Shown here one piece after another: positions 18,321 through 29,416 of a stretch of 64,000 nt of DNA. Position 1 is the first letter of the stretch, and each line of letters begins with the position of its first letter. The notes beneath the pieces were generated by a model. It was not told the DNA's origin. It saw nothing but the letters and a program-made list of their open reading frames with translations, and ran no database searches. Position numbers and translations under genes: made by a program. Source of the DNA: Brachybacterium sillae (lineage in GTDB: Bacteria; Actinomycetota; Actinomycetes; Actinomycetales; Dermabacteraceae); assembly GCF_025028335.1 (NCBI RefSeq), contig NZ_JAFEUW010000001.1, positions 1,860,001-1,924,000 on the forward strand, read 5' to 3'.

Positions 18321-18830
18321 ATGTCCGATCCGACGCAGTCCCCGTCCGACACCCCCGCCCCTGCCGTGAAACTGGCCGTCGGCGACCCGGCCCCCGACTT
18401 CGATCTCGCCACCTCCGGTGGTGGGCGCCTGAGCCTCGCCGACCTGCGCGGCACCCCCGCGGTGCTGTGGTTCTACCCGGCGGCGAACACCTCGCTGTGC
18501 ACGAAGCAGGCCTGCGACCTGCGGGACAACATCGGCCTGTTCGACCGCGCCGGGTACCGCGTCGTGGGCATCAGCCCTGACGAGGTCCCCGCCCTGGACC
18601 GGTTCGTCGCCGAGCAGAACCTGCCGTACACGCTCGCCGCCGACCCCACCCACCAGACCCTCGCCGCCTACGGCGCCTGGGGTGCGAAGAACATGTACGG
18701 GAAGATCACCGAGGGTGTCATCCGCAGCACCGTCGCGATCGACGCCGAGGGGATCGTGACCTTCGTGAAGTACCGGGTCGGCACCCCGACGCACATCGCG
18801 CTGCTGCAGGAGAAGCTCGGCCTGCAGTGA
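18321..18830 (+). CDS. bcp: Peroxiredoxin, Bcp/PrxQ type
   Basis: A 169-residue thiol peroxidase that reduces hydrogen peroxide and organic peroxides using thioredoxin. The AhpC/TSA fold is clear from GDPAPDFDLATSGGG and VLWFYPAANTSLCTKQACDLRDN. The peroxidatic Cys and the resolving Cys are five residues apart (CTKQAC), the PrxQ arrangement. ATG 18321 is chosen; GACAAT lies 6 nt upstream, suggesting a leaderless transcript. An in-frame GTG lies 6 nt further up. It stands alone. Confidence 0.92.
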   Translation: MSDPTQSPSDTPAPAVKLAVGDPAPDFDLATSGGGRLSLADLRGTPAVLWFYPAANTSLCTKQACDLRDNIGLFDRAGYRVVGISPDEVPALDRFVAEQNLPYTLAADPTHQTLAAYGAWGAKNMYGKITEGVIRSTVAIDAEGIVTFVKYRVGTPTHIALLQEKLGLQ

Positions 18831-18997
18831 CCGGCGCGACGCCGCGGCTGAGGCGTGGCGGTTGGGGCGTCGCGGCGGCGCGATTGAGTCGTGCGCCTCA
18901 CTCTGGCCGCAGGCCCCGGCGCGGCTGGCCCGACCGGCGCGGCTCCGGTACTCTGGCGGGGTTGCCTCGGCGTGTCGTCGTACCCCGAGAGTGACGA

Positions 18998-19087
18998 GGA
19001 GACGTGGCAGAGCGGCCGAATGCGCTCCCCTGCTAAGGGAGTAGGTGCTGATAAGGCGCCTCGGAGGTTCAAATCCTCTCGTCTCCG
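18998..19087 (+). tRNA. tRNA-Ser (anticodon GCU)
   Basis: Acceptor stem GGAGACG (18998-19004) pairs with CGTCTCC (19080-19086), with discriminator G. The anticodon loop CTGCTAA gives GCU (decodes AGC/AGU). A long variable arm and the T-loop GTTCAAATC are visible. Confidence 0.97.
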
Positions 19088-19093
19088 CCCCGC

Positions 19094-19130
19094 CGCACGG
19101 GCCCCGACCGCACCGGTCGGGGCCCGTGCG
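19094..19130 (+). terminator. Hairpin terminator after tRNA-Ser(GCU)
   Basis: A perfect 17-bp GC-rich stem (19094-19110 with 19114-19130) and a CAC loop, starting 6 bp after the tRNA. There is no strong T-run, as is common in high-GC actinobacteria. Confidence 0.75.
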
Positions 19131-19220
19131 CATGTCGCAGACCCGTCGGGCCGGCCCGCGGGGGCCGCGCGGTAGCACCAAAGTTCGACACGACCGGCAC
19201 TTCTGGTCCACCGTGGGCCC

Positions 19221-20407
19221 ATGCCCACCTACCCGATCCATGAGGTGTTCACCTTCGCGCTGCGGGCCGGCAGCATCATGGCCCGAAACGGCTCACCCGC
19301 CGCGAACGTCACCCACGCGATGCTGGCTGTCGCCCGCACCCACGGTCACGGCAACGCCACCGCCAGCGTCACGATGGACCAGCTCACCCTCGCCGAGATC
19401 TCGACCGACGAGGACCGCTCCGTGACGATGAGCCAGAGCGTCGGCGCCTCCGGCTTCAACCTGTAGGCCATCCAGGAGGTGGAGGTCGTCACCAAGCAGG
19501 TGATCCCCGGGGAGCTGACCCCCAAGGAGGGGCTGACCCGCCTCACGGCCATCGAACGCGCCGACGTCGGCACCCCCGGGATCGTGCGCCTGCTGGGGTG
19601 GGGCGTGATGGGCGGTGGCTTCGCGCTGCTGCTCGGCGGATCGCTGCTGACCGCCGTGCTCGCCGCGCTGGGTGCCGCCCAGGATCTGCTCACCGGCTGG
19701 TACCTCACGGCCTCCGCTCGCATCATCGAGGCGGGGCTGGTCACCGGCGGCCTGGTCGCGGGAGTGGTCGGGGGCCTCGCGCTGGCAGGACGCTTCGGGG
19801 TCGGACTCAGCGTCGAGGACACCCCGCAGCCCACCGAGAGTCTTGTGCTGACCCTGGTGGCGTCCTCCTGGTCGCCGCCGGGTTCTCCGTGGCCTCGCAG
19901 GCCCCGTGGTCCCGGGTCCCCCTGATCGCGGCGCTGGGCACCGGCGCCGCCGGGGGGAATCTGCTGCTGGCGGGTGCGGGGCTGTCGGCCATCGGTGCGG
20001 TGCTGATCGCCGCGACCGTCCTGGGCGCTGTCGCGGTGCTCTTCGCCCGGTACATCAAGCTCTCCCCGGCCGGGGTGCTCGGTGTCGCTCTCATCCCGCT
20101 GGTGCCGGGCATGGCGATCTATCAGGGCTTCGTCGCGCTGGTGACGGATGACACCGCGCCCCAACACTTCGTGAAGGCCGTGCTGATCGCCATGGCGCTG
20201 GGCGCGGGGTCCGTGCTCGGTGAGTACCTGGCCAGTCAGGTCGTGTGGCGCGGAGTGCAGGTGGAGCGGGTGCGGCGCCAGCACACCGATTCCGAGGTCG
20301 AGGACCTCGACCCGCGCGCGTTTACGGCGGAGCTGCTCAGCGCCCCCGTGTTCCGCCGGCCCTTCATCATGGAGGAGTTCGACGCGACGAAGCAGGATTC
20401 CGCCTGA
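19221..20407 (+). pseudogene. thrE: Threonine/serine exporter (ThrE/DUF1212 family), broken
   Basis: Similarity to the ThrE family is spread over two frames. The N-terminal domain (FALRAGSIMARNGSPAANVTHAML) is interrupted by an in-frame TAG at 19464-19466, inside the conserved run GFNL*AIQEVEVVTKQV. Near 19857-19861 the frame shifts: SLVLTLV must join GVLLVAAGFSV in the +2 frame, repaired by one added G. After that repair the total is 396 codons, a normal ThrE length, with about ten membrane segments. If the sequence is right, the exporter is inactive. The opposite possibility, a base-call error, is plausible for the indel but less so for the stop. Confidence 0.82.
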
Positions 20408-20425
20408 CCCGCACCCTCCCCGACG

Positions 20426-20479
20426 GCGACGCCCCGCCGCCCCGGGACCGGTGTGGTCCGCGGGACGGCGGGGCGTCGC
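20426..20479. terminator. Bidirectional hairpin terminator between thrE and the FNT gene
   Basis: A 14-bp perfect stem (20426-20439 with 20466-20479), with a further inner stem GGACC/GGTCC. It lies between two convergent genes and could serve both strands. Confidence 0.7.
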
Positions 20480-20565
20480 AGGGTCGGGGCAGGGTGACGG
20501 AGGATCAGGACGGGCCGACCCGGTCGGTCGGAACCCGGGGTGACCTCCGGTGGGTCCGCTCGTCC

Positions 20566-21504
20566 TCAGGGGCGACGGGCGCCCGCCGGACCGGCCGCCG
20601 GAGCGTCGGTCTTCTTGAGGTAGGCGAGCCAGAAGTACACGCCGACGAACAGGGCACCGCCGATGATGTTGCCGATGGTCACCGGCAGCAGGTTCTTGAA
20701 GATGATCGCCGGCAGGGTGATGGCGCTGTAGTCGCTGGCGGCCCTCTCCGCAGCGGTCACGGCCGTGGAGGACCAGAACTCCTGGCCGGCGCCGTGCTCG
20801 ATCATCCAGCCCATCGGCAGCAGGAACATGTTCGCCACGGAGTGCTCGAAGCCGGTGGCGACGAACAGCGCGATTGGCGGCGCGATGGCGAGGACCTTGT
20901 CGGTGGTGGACTTGCCGCTGAAGGCCATCCACACCGCGAGGCACACCGCGAAGTTCGCCAGCAGGCCCAGCAGCAGGGCCTCATGGAAGGCGTACCCCAC
21001 CTTGGTGTTCACGGAGTTGAGGACCACCAGGCCCCAGGCCCCGCCATTGGCGGTGTGCATGCTCGCGAAGAACATCAGTGCCGCCATCAGCACGGAGCCG
21101 ATGAGGTTGCCCAGGTAGCTCACGCCCCAGTGGCCCAGCAGACGACCGCCACGCAGACGACCCTGCAGCGCGGGCATCACGGTCAGGGTGGTTCCGGTGA
21201 ACAGGTCGGAGCCGCTCATCACCACGAGCATCAGGCCCGAGGAGAAGACCAGGCCACCGATCACCTTCGCGAGGCCCAGCGGCATGTTCGCGGCGTCCTG
21301 CTGCGAGGTGACGGAGAAGATGAAGCCGAGGGCGATGAACGCACCGCCGGTCAGCGCGAGCACGAAGATCTTCCACCACGGCATGGTGGCCTTCGCGTAC
21401 ATGCCGTCGGCGATGGCGTTGGCCATCATCGGCGGGGTGGGCATCGCGGGCGCCGGTGCCGGCGCGGGAGCAGGCGCTGCGGCGGCGCCGGGCTTGTCAG
21501 CCAT
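20566..21504 (-). CDS. Formate/nitrite transporter family protein
   Basis: A 312-residue membrane channel of the FocA/NirC (FNT) family, passing formate, nitrite or related monovalent anions. About six membrane helices are visible: KIFVLALTGGAFIALGFIF, GLVFSSGLMLVVMSGSDLFTG and LANFAVCLAVWMAFSGKS among them. The FNT signature regions GSDLFTGT and GFEHSVANMFLLP, which carries the central histidine, are intact. The N-terminus is a short Ala/Pro run (APAPAPAPAPAMP). AGGAGA precedes the ATG at 21504. No nitrite reductase or formate lyase is adjacent, so the substrate is open. Confidence 0.92.
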   Translation of the reverse strand: MADKPGAAAAPAPAPAPAPAMPTPPMMANAIADGMYAKATMPWWKIFVLALTGGAFIALGFIFSVTSQQDAANMPLGLAKVIGGLVFSSGLMLVVMSGSDLFTGTTLTVMPALQGRLRGGRLLGHWGVSYLGNLIGSVLMAALMFFASMHTANGGAWGLVVLNSVNTKVGYAFHEALLLGLLANFAVCLAVWMAFSGKSTTDKVLAIAPPIALFVATGFEHSVANMFLLPMGWMIEHGAGQEFWSSTAVTAAERAASDYSAITLPAIIFKNLLPVTIGNIIGGALFVGVYFWLAYLKKTDAPAAGPAGARRP

Positions 21505-21799
21505 GGAGTCTCCTGGGGAACGGGATGGGGGCCGCGGGGTGCGGCCATCGGCACCGGGACGCGCCCGGCGCGTGCTCGAGTGTACTCTGGCACACCCGGT
21601 GCGACCAGGGACGTAAGGGGGGAGCGGAGCCCCCTCCGGTCCCGCGTGACGGAACGGTCCGTCCCGCCTGTCGGTCGGTTCGCTACCCTGTCGGGGACCG
21701 TTCATCGCCGACGCGGCCCAGCTCCTGTGTGGTGCGACGAGGTGCGTCGTGCCGCGCCGACATGTGACGGGCCGCGTCCCGCCCGCTTCGGGAGGCAGC
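21505..21799. other. Divergent intergenic region FNT / ppc
   Basis: About 295 bp without a credible gene. It must hold the promoters for the FNT gene (minus) and ppc (plus). GGAGG at 21791-21795 is the ribosome binding site of ppc. I see no clear operator or riboswitch. Confidence 0.5.
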
Positions 21800-24624
<2,825 letters not shown>

Positions 24625-24711
24625 CCTGGGCCGGCGGGGGTGCCACACCGTGGCGGGCCCGTCCCATGCGGCCCCGGGCTCGGCGCGCCCCGGTCCCTGG
24701 TCGTGCGGTGA

Positions 24712-24861
24712 GCCCCGGCCGATGCGCCCTGCCCCGGCCGATGCGCCCTGCCCCGGCCGATGCGCCCTGCCCCGGCCGATGCGCCCTGCCCCGGCCCATG
24801 CGCCCTGCCCCGGCCGATGCGTTCTGCCCCGGCCGATACGCCCCGCCCCGGCCGATGCGCG
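24712..24861 (+). repeat. 19-bp tandem repeat array (about eight units)
   Basis: The unit GATGCGCCCTGCCCCGGCC recurs with a 19-bp period at 24721, 24740, 24759 and 24778, then in diverged form at 24797, 24816, 24835 and 24854. It lies between ppc and the next palindromic repeat and overlaps the start of that repeat. The 24625-24943 region holds nothing else that looks coding. Confidence 0.9.
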
Positions 24862-24911
24862 TCTTGACGTGTCTACTTCCTCTTTCTGGAAACAGACACG
24901 TCAATACGCGC
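24857..24911 (-). repeat. Palindromic repeat copy 2, between convergent ppc and DUF559 gene
   Basis: Left arm 24857-24880 and right arm 24888-24911 pair with about three mismatches around TCTTTCT. It shares the TTGACGTGTCT core with copies 1 and 3. By its loop it lies in the opposite orientation to copy 1. It sits 232 bp after ppc and 32 bp after the DUF559 stop, so it may terminate that minus-strand gene. Confidence 0.85.
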
Positions 24912-24943
24912 GCGATTGTTGGGTCGGGACGCGCGCGATTGCC

Positions 24944-25840
24944 TCAAGCTCCCGCCAGGACCCTGCTCAGGTGGGCGAACAGTGCCCGCGGGTCAGTGAG
25001 GTCCCGTGAGGTCACCCGGATCACCGTCCATCCCATCTGCTGCAGCACCATGTCCTTGCGCCGGTCGCGCTGCCACTGCTGGCGGTCCGTGCGGTGCCAG
25101 TCCCCGTCGTACTCGAGCACCACCTTCTGCTCGCGGTACACCAGGTTCAGGCGGAAGGTCTCACCGCTCCAGGGGCAGCGGATCGTCGGGTTGATGTCAG
25201 GCTCGGGGAATCCGGCCGCGACCAGCAGCAACCTCAGCTTCGTCTCCTGCGGGGATTCGACCAGCTCCCGGGCGCGAGCCAGTGCTCGCCGCAGCCTGCG
25301 GCCGCCCGGTAGCAGAGACGCCGCGGCGGCCTCCGCGCGGAGGCCCTCCAGGGTGACGTGCCACAGCAGCCGCTCCGGGCCCACCAGGGCATCGGTGACC
25401 GCTACCAGTTCGTCGTCGGTGAGGGTCGGTGCGAGTTGCCCCAACAGGGCCAGGGGCGTGGGGAGAGGAACACCCTCGAGACTTTCCACCTTTCCCAGGT
25501 GGCGTCGATGGACGACAACCTTCTGACCAGCAGTGCGGTGTGTTCCTGGCGCGATCGTCACGTGCAACAGGCCGGTGTGGTCGTGCGTCAGGCGGCGTGG
25601 AAGCGGAAGGGCAGCAAGTTCGGCCGCGGTGACGTGTGAGAGGACGGCGCCGGGAATGACGTGGGAGGTGAGCCGCCGGGCCAGAACCGGCAACGGCGCG
25701 GGGTCTGCCGCACTCGTGAGGTAGCCCGGAAAGGGGATGGCGATGTGGGGGCCGCTCAGACGGCGCGGGTGCACCCCTGCCTCCAGCAACCCTCGGCGCG
25801 AATACAGGATGCGGGGCGACGGGGTCCAGAGGCGAGGCAT
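24944..25840 (-). CDS. DUF559-domain protein (putative Vsr-like endonuclease fold)
   Basis: A 298-residue protein of the type common in several copies in actinobacteria. The N-terminal part resembles the type IV toxin-antitoxin AbiEi-like region (RRLTSHVIPGAVLSHVTAAELAALPLP). The C-terminal DUF559 domain (KVVLEYDGDWHR, then RKDMVLQQMGWTVIRV) has the restriction-endonuclease-like fold related to Vsr. ATG 25840 is chosen; the frame is open to 26233, but that stretch is the repeat-rich spacer. The gene lies between two palindromic repeat copies of the same orientation. Its cellular role is unknown. Confidence 0.8.
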   Translation of the reverse strand: MPRLWTPSPRILYSRRGLLEAGVHPRRLSGPHIAIPFPGYLTSAADPAPLPVLARRLTSHVIPGAVLSHVTAAELAALPLPRRLTHDHTGLLHVTIAPGTHRTAGQKVVVHRRHLGKVESLEGVPLPTPLALLGQLAPTLTDDELVAVTDALVGPERLLWHVTLEGLRAEAAAASLLPGGRRLRRALARARELVESPQETKLRLLLVAAGFPEPDINPTIRCPWSGETFRLNLVYREQKVVLEYDGDWHRTDRQQWQRDRRKDMVLQQMGWTVIRVTSRDLTDPRALFAHLSRVLAGA

Positions 25841-25950
25841 GTTGCGACCGTAAGTCGTTGCGGTGTACCGCGTCGCGCATGGGCGGCCGGTGGGGATCAC
25901 CCCGGCATGTGGAGGAAGCCAGGTCCGCGGTGGTGCGCAGAGCCTGCGTT

Positions 25951-26070
25951 GGGGCCGGGGCGTGGGGCACGGGGCGTGGGGCACGGGGCGCGGGGGCCAG
26001 GGCCAGGGCCAGGGCCAGGGGCCTGGGCCGGGGGCCTGGGCGTGGGGTCGGGGGCCTGGGGCCCTGGGGC
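25951..26070 (+). repeat. G-rich low-complexity block
   Basis: Dense runs of three to five G with short imperfect repeats (GGGGCACGGGGCGT and GGGCCA repeats) on the plus strand, upstream of the DUF559 gene. It has G-quadruplex potential. The 25841-26260 spacer contains this block and palindromic repeat copy 3, and no credible gene. Confidence 0.8.
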
Positions 26071-26125
26071 ATGCGGAAGGGCCTCGGGCTGCCGAGGGGG
26101 ACATGTGCCGACACGCCGCAGTGAC

Positions 26126-26186
26126 GCTGCGCGGTTTGACGTGTCTGCTTCCACTATCTGGAAGTAGACACGTCAAACCGCGCAGC
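26126..26186 (-). repeat. Palindromic repeat copy 3, downstream of the FAR-HAD gene
   Basis: Arms 26126-26153 and 26159-26186 pair over 28 positions with one G-T pair, around CTATC. The inner stem is the shared GACGTGTCTGCTTCC core. The outer stem GCTGCGCGGTT differs from copy 1 but is fully matched on the other side. It lies 74 bp after the stop of the minus-strand FAR-HAD gene. Confidence 0.9.
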
Positions 26187-26260
26187 GGGCGGGAGGGCGC
26201 GGTGCGGTGGCGCGCACCGAGGGGCAAGGGCACGGGGCCGCGGGCGCCCCGCCCCCACCG

Positions 26261-28498
26261 TCACCAGTCCAGGATCCGCCAGCGCTTCTTCTTCGCCACC
26301 GCGAACAGGCCGAGGTCGGGTGAGACTGCATGCGGGTGTCCGACGAGCTCCAGCCATGCGGCGTCGGCGTGGGAGTCGCCGTAGCCGTAGGACGCCGCGA
26401 GGTCGGCCCCGCGCTCGGCCGCGTACTTCCGCAGCCAGTTCGCCCGGGCCTCGTCCACTACCGGCGGCGTGGCGAGGAACCCGGTGAGCACGCCGTCGGC
26501 GTCCTCGTCCATGCGGGTGGCGACGACCTCGTCGAACAGGTCCGCGAGCGGTTCCACCAGCACGTCGAGCGCCCCGGTCACCAGCACGGTGCGGTGCCCG
26601 GCCTCGCGGTGCCGGCGGATCACCTCGAGGGCCTCCGGCCGCACCGAGGCGCGGATGCGTTCACCGAGCGGCCCCGCCACGAGCTCACGCAGCTGCGCCG
26701 AGCGGTACCCGGCATACCGGCGGTTGACGCTGCGGATCAGCTCGGAGCGGTCGCGCCGATCCGCCCGCACGAAACCGGGCACCCCCTTGACGAGGCCGCC
26801 GAACTCCGCGGGCCACTGTCTGCGCGGCGTGGTGGCGCGGACGATCGCGAAGTACTGCCGCACCACATTGGTGGAGACCAGGGTGCCGTCGAGGTCGAAC
26901 ACCGCCAGGGCGCCCTCGGCGGGGCGCGGAGCCTCGGCGGGACGGTCGGCGCGGGCGCGCTGCGCGGCTTTCCCGCGGGAGTACGCCTTGGTCAGCTCGG
27001 TGACGGCCGGCAGGTGGTGGTTCTGGAAGTAGTCGGTCCAGTCGATGACGGTGACATCGAAGTCGTGCTGCGCCAGGAACCCCTGCGGCAGGGACTCGCG
27101 CAGGGCACGCGTGTTGGCGTCGTCGAACACCATCTCGGTCTTGGTGTACTGCCGGTACAGCTCGATGTACTTGCGGAGGGTGGTCAGACCCGAGGAGTTG
27201 CGGTGCAGCGCGGAGGCCCACGACCGGGTGCGCGGGGTCCCGGGCAGGCGCGAGACCACGACCTGCCCGGCCTTGGTGGCGAGCTCCTTGGCGCGGAAGC
27301 GCTGCTCGACCATCTCGACCGCCGGGAACGTCCACTCGGGCACGACGATCGGTCGGCCGTGGTCGTCCTCCAGCGGATGGGCGAGGAAGTACTCGCGCAC
27401 CGCGTCGACCATCTGGTGGAAGGGCAGCGGGTTCGAGGTGCCCGACACCACCTGGTAGTAGGCGTCGTCACCGCGGCGGGGCACGTCCTGCGTGGCCAGC
27501 GCGACGATCACGTTCACCACGTAGTCGACGGGGATGATGTCGAGGATGGAATCGGCCAGGCCCGGGAACTCCGGCAGCAGCCCCTTGCCGTACGCCATGA
27601 TCAGCGGGTCGGCGACCTTGTACCCGTCGATCCACCCGGGGAACGGCCGGCGCAGCGCCGATTCGATGATGGACGGCCGCACCACCGACAGGCGATGCCC
27701 GTTGCCCGCCCAGAGGTCCTCGGCGACGCGCTCGGCCATCGCCTTGGTGAAGGTGTAGATGTCGGTCCAGCCGACGGACTGGGCGCGGATGCGGCCGAAG
27801 TCAATCAGGCGCTGGTGCACCCACTCGCGACGCAGCTCCTCGGCGGCGGCGGCCACCGCCTTGGGGCCCATGCGGCCGTCGCGCACCCGCGCGGTGAGCA
27901 TCTGCGAGCGCAGGGTCTCGGGCCGACGGGACTCCGCCTCGACGCGCTCGTGGGCGGCGATCGCCGCGTCGTACTCGGTGCGCCAGTCGACGTCGTGGAC
28001 CAGGCGGCCCTCCTGCCGCAGGCCCTTGGCGATGCCGGAGACGTACGCCGTGGACACGTGCACCACGTGCGGGGACTGCCCGGAGGCGAGCAGCGCCTCG
28101 TAGAGGTTGCGGGCACCGCCGACGTTGGTGCGGAACGCCTCGTCGATCGGCGGGTCGAAGCTCACCGAGCTGGCGGAATGGATGACCGTGTCCACCGGCA
28201 TGGTGATCGCGGGCATGTCGGTGAGGTCCCCCTCGAGGGCGCGGACGCGCTCGCGGAAGATCCGCTCGACCTGCTCGGCGCTGCTGCGCTCGGCCCAGGA
28301 GCGGAAGACCGGCTTGCGCAGCAGACCCTCCAGGCGCTTCTGTCCGGTCTGGGTGCCCTTGGGGCGGACGACGCAGACGACGTCGACGTCGTCGAAGCCC
28401 TCCAGCAGGGCCTGCAGCACGGCCTGCCCCAGGAAACCGGTGACGCCGGTGAGGAGGATGGTGCGGCGGCCGGTGCCGCCCTGGTCGGTCTGGGTCAT
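26261..28498 (-). CDS. Fatty acyl-CoA reductase fused to HAD-IB phosphatase
   Basis: A 745-residue two-part enzyme. Residues 1 to about 500 form a fatty acyl-CoA reductase: the nucleotide loop LLTGVTGFLGQAVLQAL, the SDR serine region HVVHVSTAYVSG, and YTFTK as the YxxxK catalytic pair, followed by a FAR_C-like helical region. Residues about 540-745 are a HAD-IB phosphatase: AVFDLDGTLVSTNVV (motif I), VLVTGALDVLVE (motif II) and YGYGDSHADAAWL (motif IV). The reductase should convert acyl-CoA to fatty alcohol; the phosphatase substrate is unknown but is likely a glycerophospholipid intermediate. It is divergent from the SDR-PlsC-ADPS operon. ATG 28498 is chosen because it opens the Rossmann domain; the frame upstream looks non-coding. 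Confidence 0.85.
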   Translation of the reverse strand: MTQTDQGGTGRRTILLTGVTGFLGQAVLQALLEGFDDVDVVCVVRPKGTQTGQKRLEGLLRKPVFRSWAERSSAEQVERIFRERVRALEGDLTDMPAITMPVDTVIHSASSVSFDPPIDEAFRTNVGGARNLYEALLASGQSPHVVHVSTAYVSGIAKGLRQEGRLVHDVDWRTEYDAAIAAHERVEAESRRPETLRSQMLTARVRDGRMGPKAVAAAAEELRREWVHQRLIDFGRIRAQSVGWTDIYTFTKAMAERVAEDLWAGNGHRLSVVRPSIIESALRRPFPGWIDGYKVADPLIMAYGKGLLPEFPGLADSILDIIPVDYVVNVIVALATQDVPRRGDDAYYQVVSGTSNPLPFHQMVDAVREYFLAHPLEDDHGRPIVVPEWTFPAVEMVEQRFRAKELATKAGQVVVSRLPGTPRTRSWASALHRNSSGLTTLRKYIELYRQYTKTEMVFDDANTRALRESLPQGFLAQHDFDVTVIDWTDYFQNHHLPAVTELTKAYSRGKAAQRARADRPAEAPRPAEGALAVFDLDGTLVSTNVVRQYFAIVRATTPRRQWPAEFGGLVKGVPGFVRADRRDRSELIRSVNRRYAGYRSAQLRELVAGPLGERIRASVRPEALEVIRRHREAGHRTVLVTGALDVLVEPLADLFDEVVATRMDEDADGVLTGFLATPPVVDEARANWLRKYAAERGADLAASYGYGDSHADAAWLELVGHPHAVSPDLGLFAVAKKKRWRILDW

Positions 28499-28640
28499 GG
28501 AGGATCCCCTCAGGGTCGAGGCGGGGCCGACGGGCCCGAGACTGGGCGTGCCCGGAGAGCCGATCGTTCGGCCCACGGCACGGGCACGGGATATGGCCCG
28601 CCACCTGGGCGGGAGCTCTACCTGTTGTATCGTAGCGCGC
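28499..28640. promoter_or_regulatory. Divergent promoter region of the lipid cluster
   Basis: 142 bp between the FAR-HAD start and the SDR start. TATCGT at 28628-28633, preceded by TG, lies 7 nt before the SDR ATG with no ribosome binding site, so that operon may be leaderless. No clear operator is seen. Confidence 0.4.
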
Positions 28641-29414
28641 ATGCAGAGGGCCCTGATCACCGGTGGCACGGCAGGCATCGGCGCAGCGTTCGCGCGCGCT
28701 CTGGCGGAGCGCGGCGCTCACCTCGTGCTGGTGGCCCGCGACGCGGAGCGGCTGGACGCGGCGGCCCGCGATCTGACCGCCCGCCACGGCATCGAGGTGG
28801 AGACGATCACGGCGGATCTGTCGCGCCGTGAGGACCAGCAGCGCGTGGCGGATCGCCTGGAGGCGGATCCCCCGATCGATGTCCTGGTGAACAATGCCGG
28901 GTTCTCCGTGCGGGCGAGCCTGCTCGATCCCGATCTGTCCGAGCACGACCGCGGCGCCGAGGTCATGCAGCGGGCGGTGCTGAAGCTCGGGGGCGCGGCG
29001 GGCCGGGCGATGACGCGCCGCGGTACCGGCCACATCGTCAACGTGGCCTCGGCCAGTGCCTGCGTCACCCAGAACAACTACTCGGCGCTGAAGGCGTGGA
29101 CCACGAACTACTCGGAGTCCCTGGGCGTGCAGCTGCGCGGCACGGGCGTGCATGTCACGACGCTCATGCCCGGGTGGGTGCGCACCGAGTTCCACCAGCG
29201 CGCCGGCATCAAGGGTTCCTCGATCCCCGGGCCGCTGTGGCTGTCGGCTGACCAGCTCGTCGCCGAGTGCCTGCGCGACATGGAGCGCGGTCGGTCGGTG
29301 TCGGTGCCGAGCCTGCGCTGGAAGCTCATCGTCGGCGGTCTGCGGATGCTGCCGCGCCCGGTGATCCACCGCCTGAGCGGTCTGCTGACCTCCCGGCGCG
29401 ACGGGGAGCGCTGA
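28641..29414 (+). CDS. Short-chain dehydrogenase/reductase
   Basis: A 257-residue NAD(P)-dependent SDR. The TGGTAGIG cofactor loop, NNAG and the YSALK catalytic YxxxK pair are present. The loop between the serine (NVASASA) and the tyrosine is about three residues shorter than in classical SDRs. The C-terminus is hydrophobic and basic (KLIVGGLRMLPRPVIHRL), suggesting membrane contact. As first gene of an operon with PlsC and an alkyl-DHAP-synthase-like enzyme, it is a good candidate for an acyl/alkyl-DHAP reductase; the mammalian enzyme DHRS7B is also an SDR. That assignment is inference. Confidence 0.85.
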   Translation: MQRALITGGTAGIGAAFARALAERGAHLVLVARDAERLDAAARDLTARHGIEVETITADLSRREDQQRVADRLEADPPIDVLVNNAGFSVRASLLDPDLSEHDRGAEVMQRAVLKLGGAAGRAMTRRGTGHIVNVASASACVTQNNYSALKAWTTNYSESLGVQLRGTGVHVTTLMPGWVRTEFHQRAGIKGSSIPGPLWLSADQLVAECLRDMERGRSVSVPSLRWKLIVGGLRMLPRPVIHRLSGLLTSRRDGER

Positions 29415-29416
29415 GC

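Noticed and set aside
24712-24861. CRISPR-like array
   Set aside because: The units abut directly with no spacers of unique sequence, and no cas genes are nearby; it is a simple tandem repeat.
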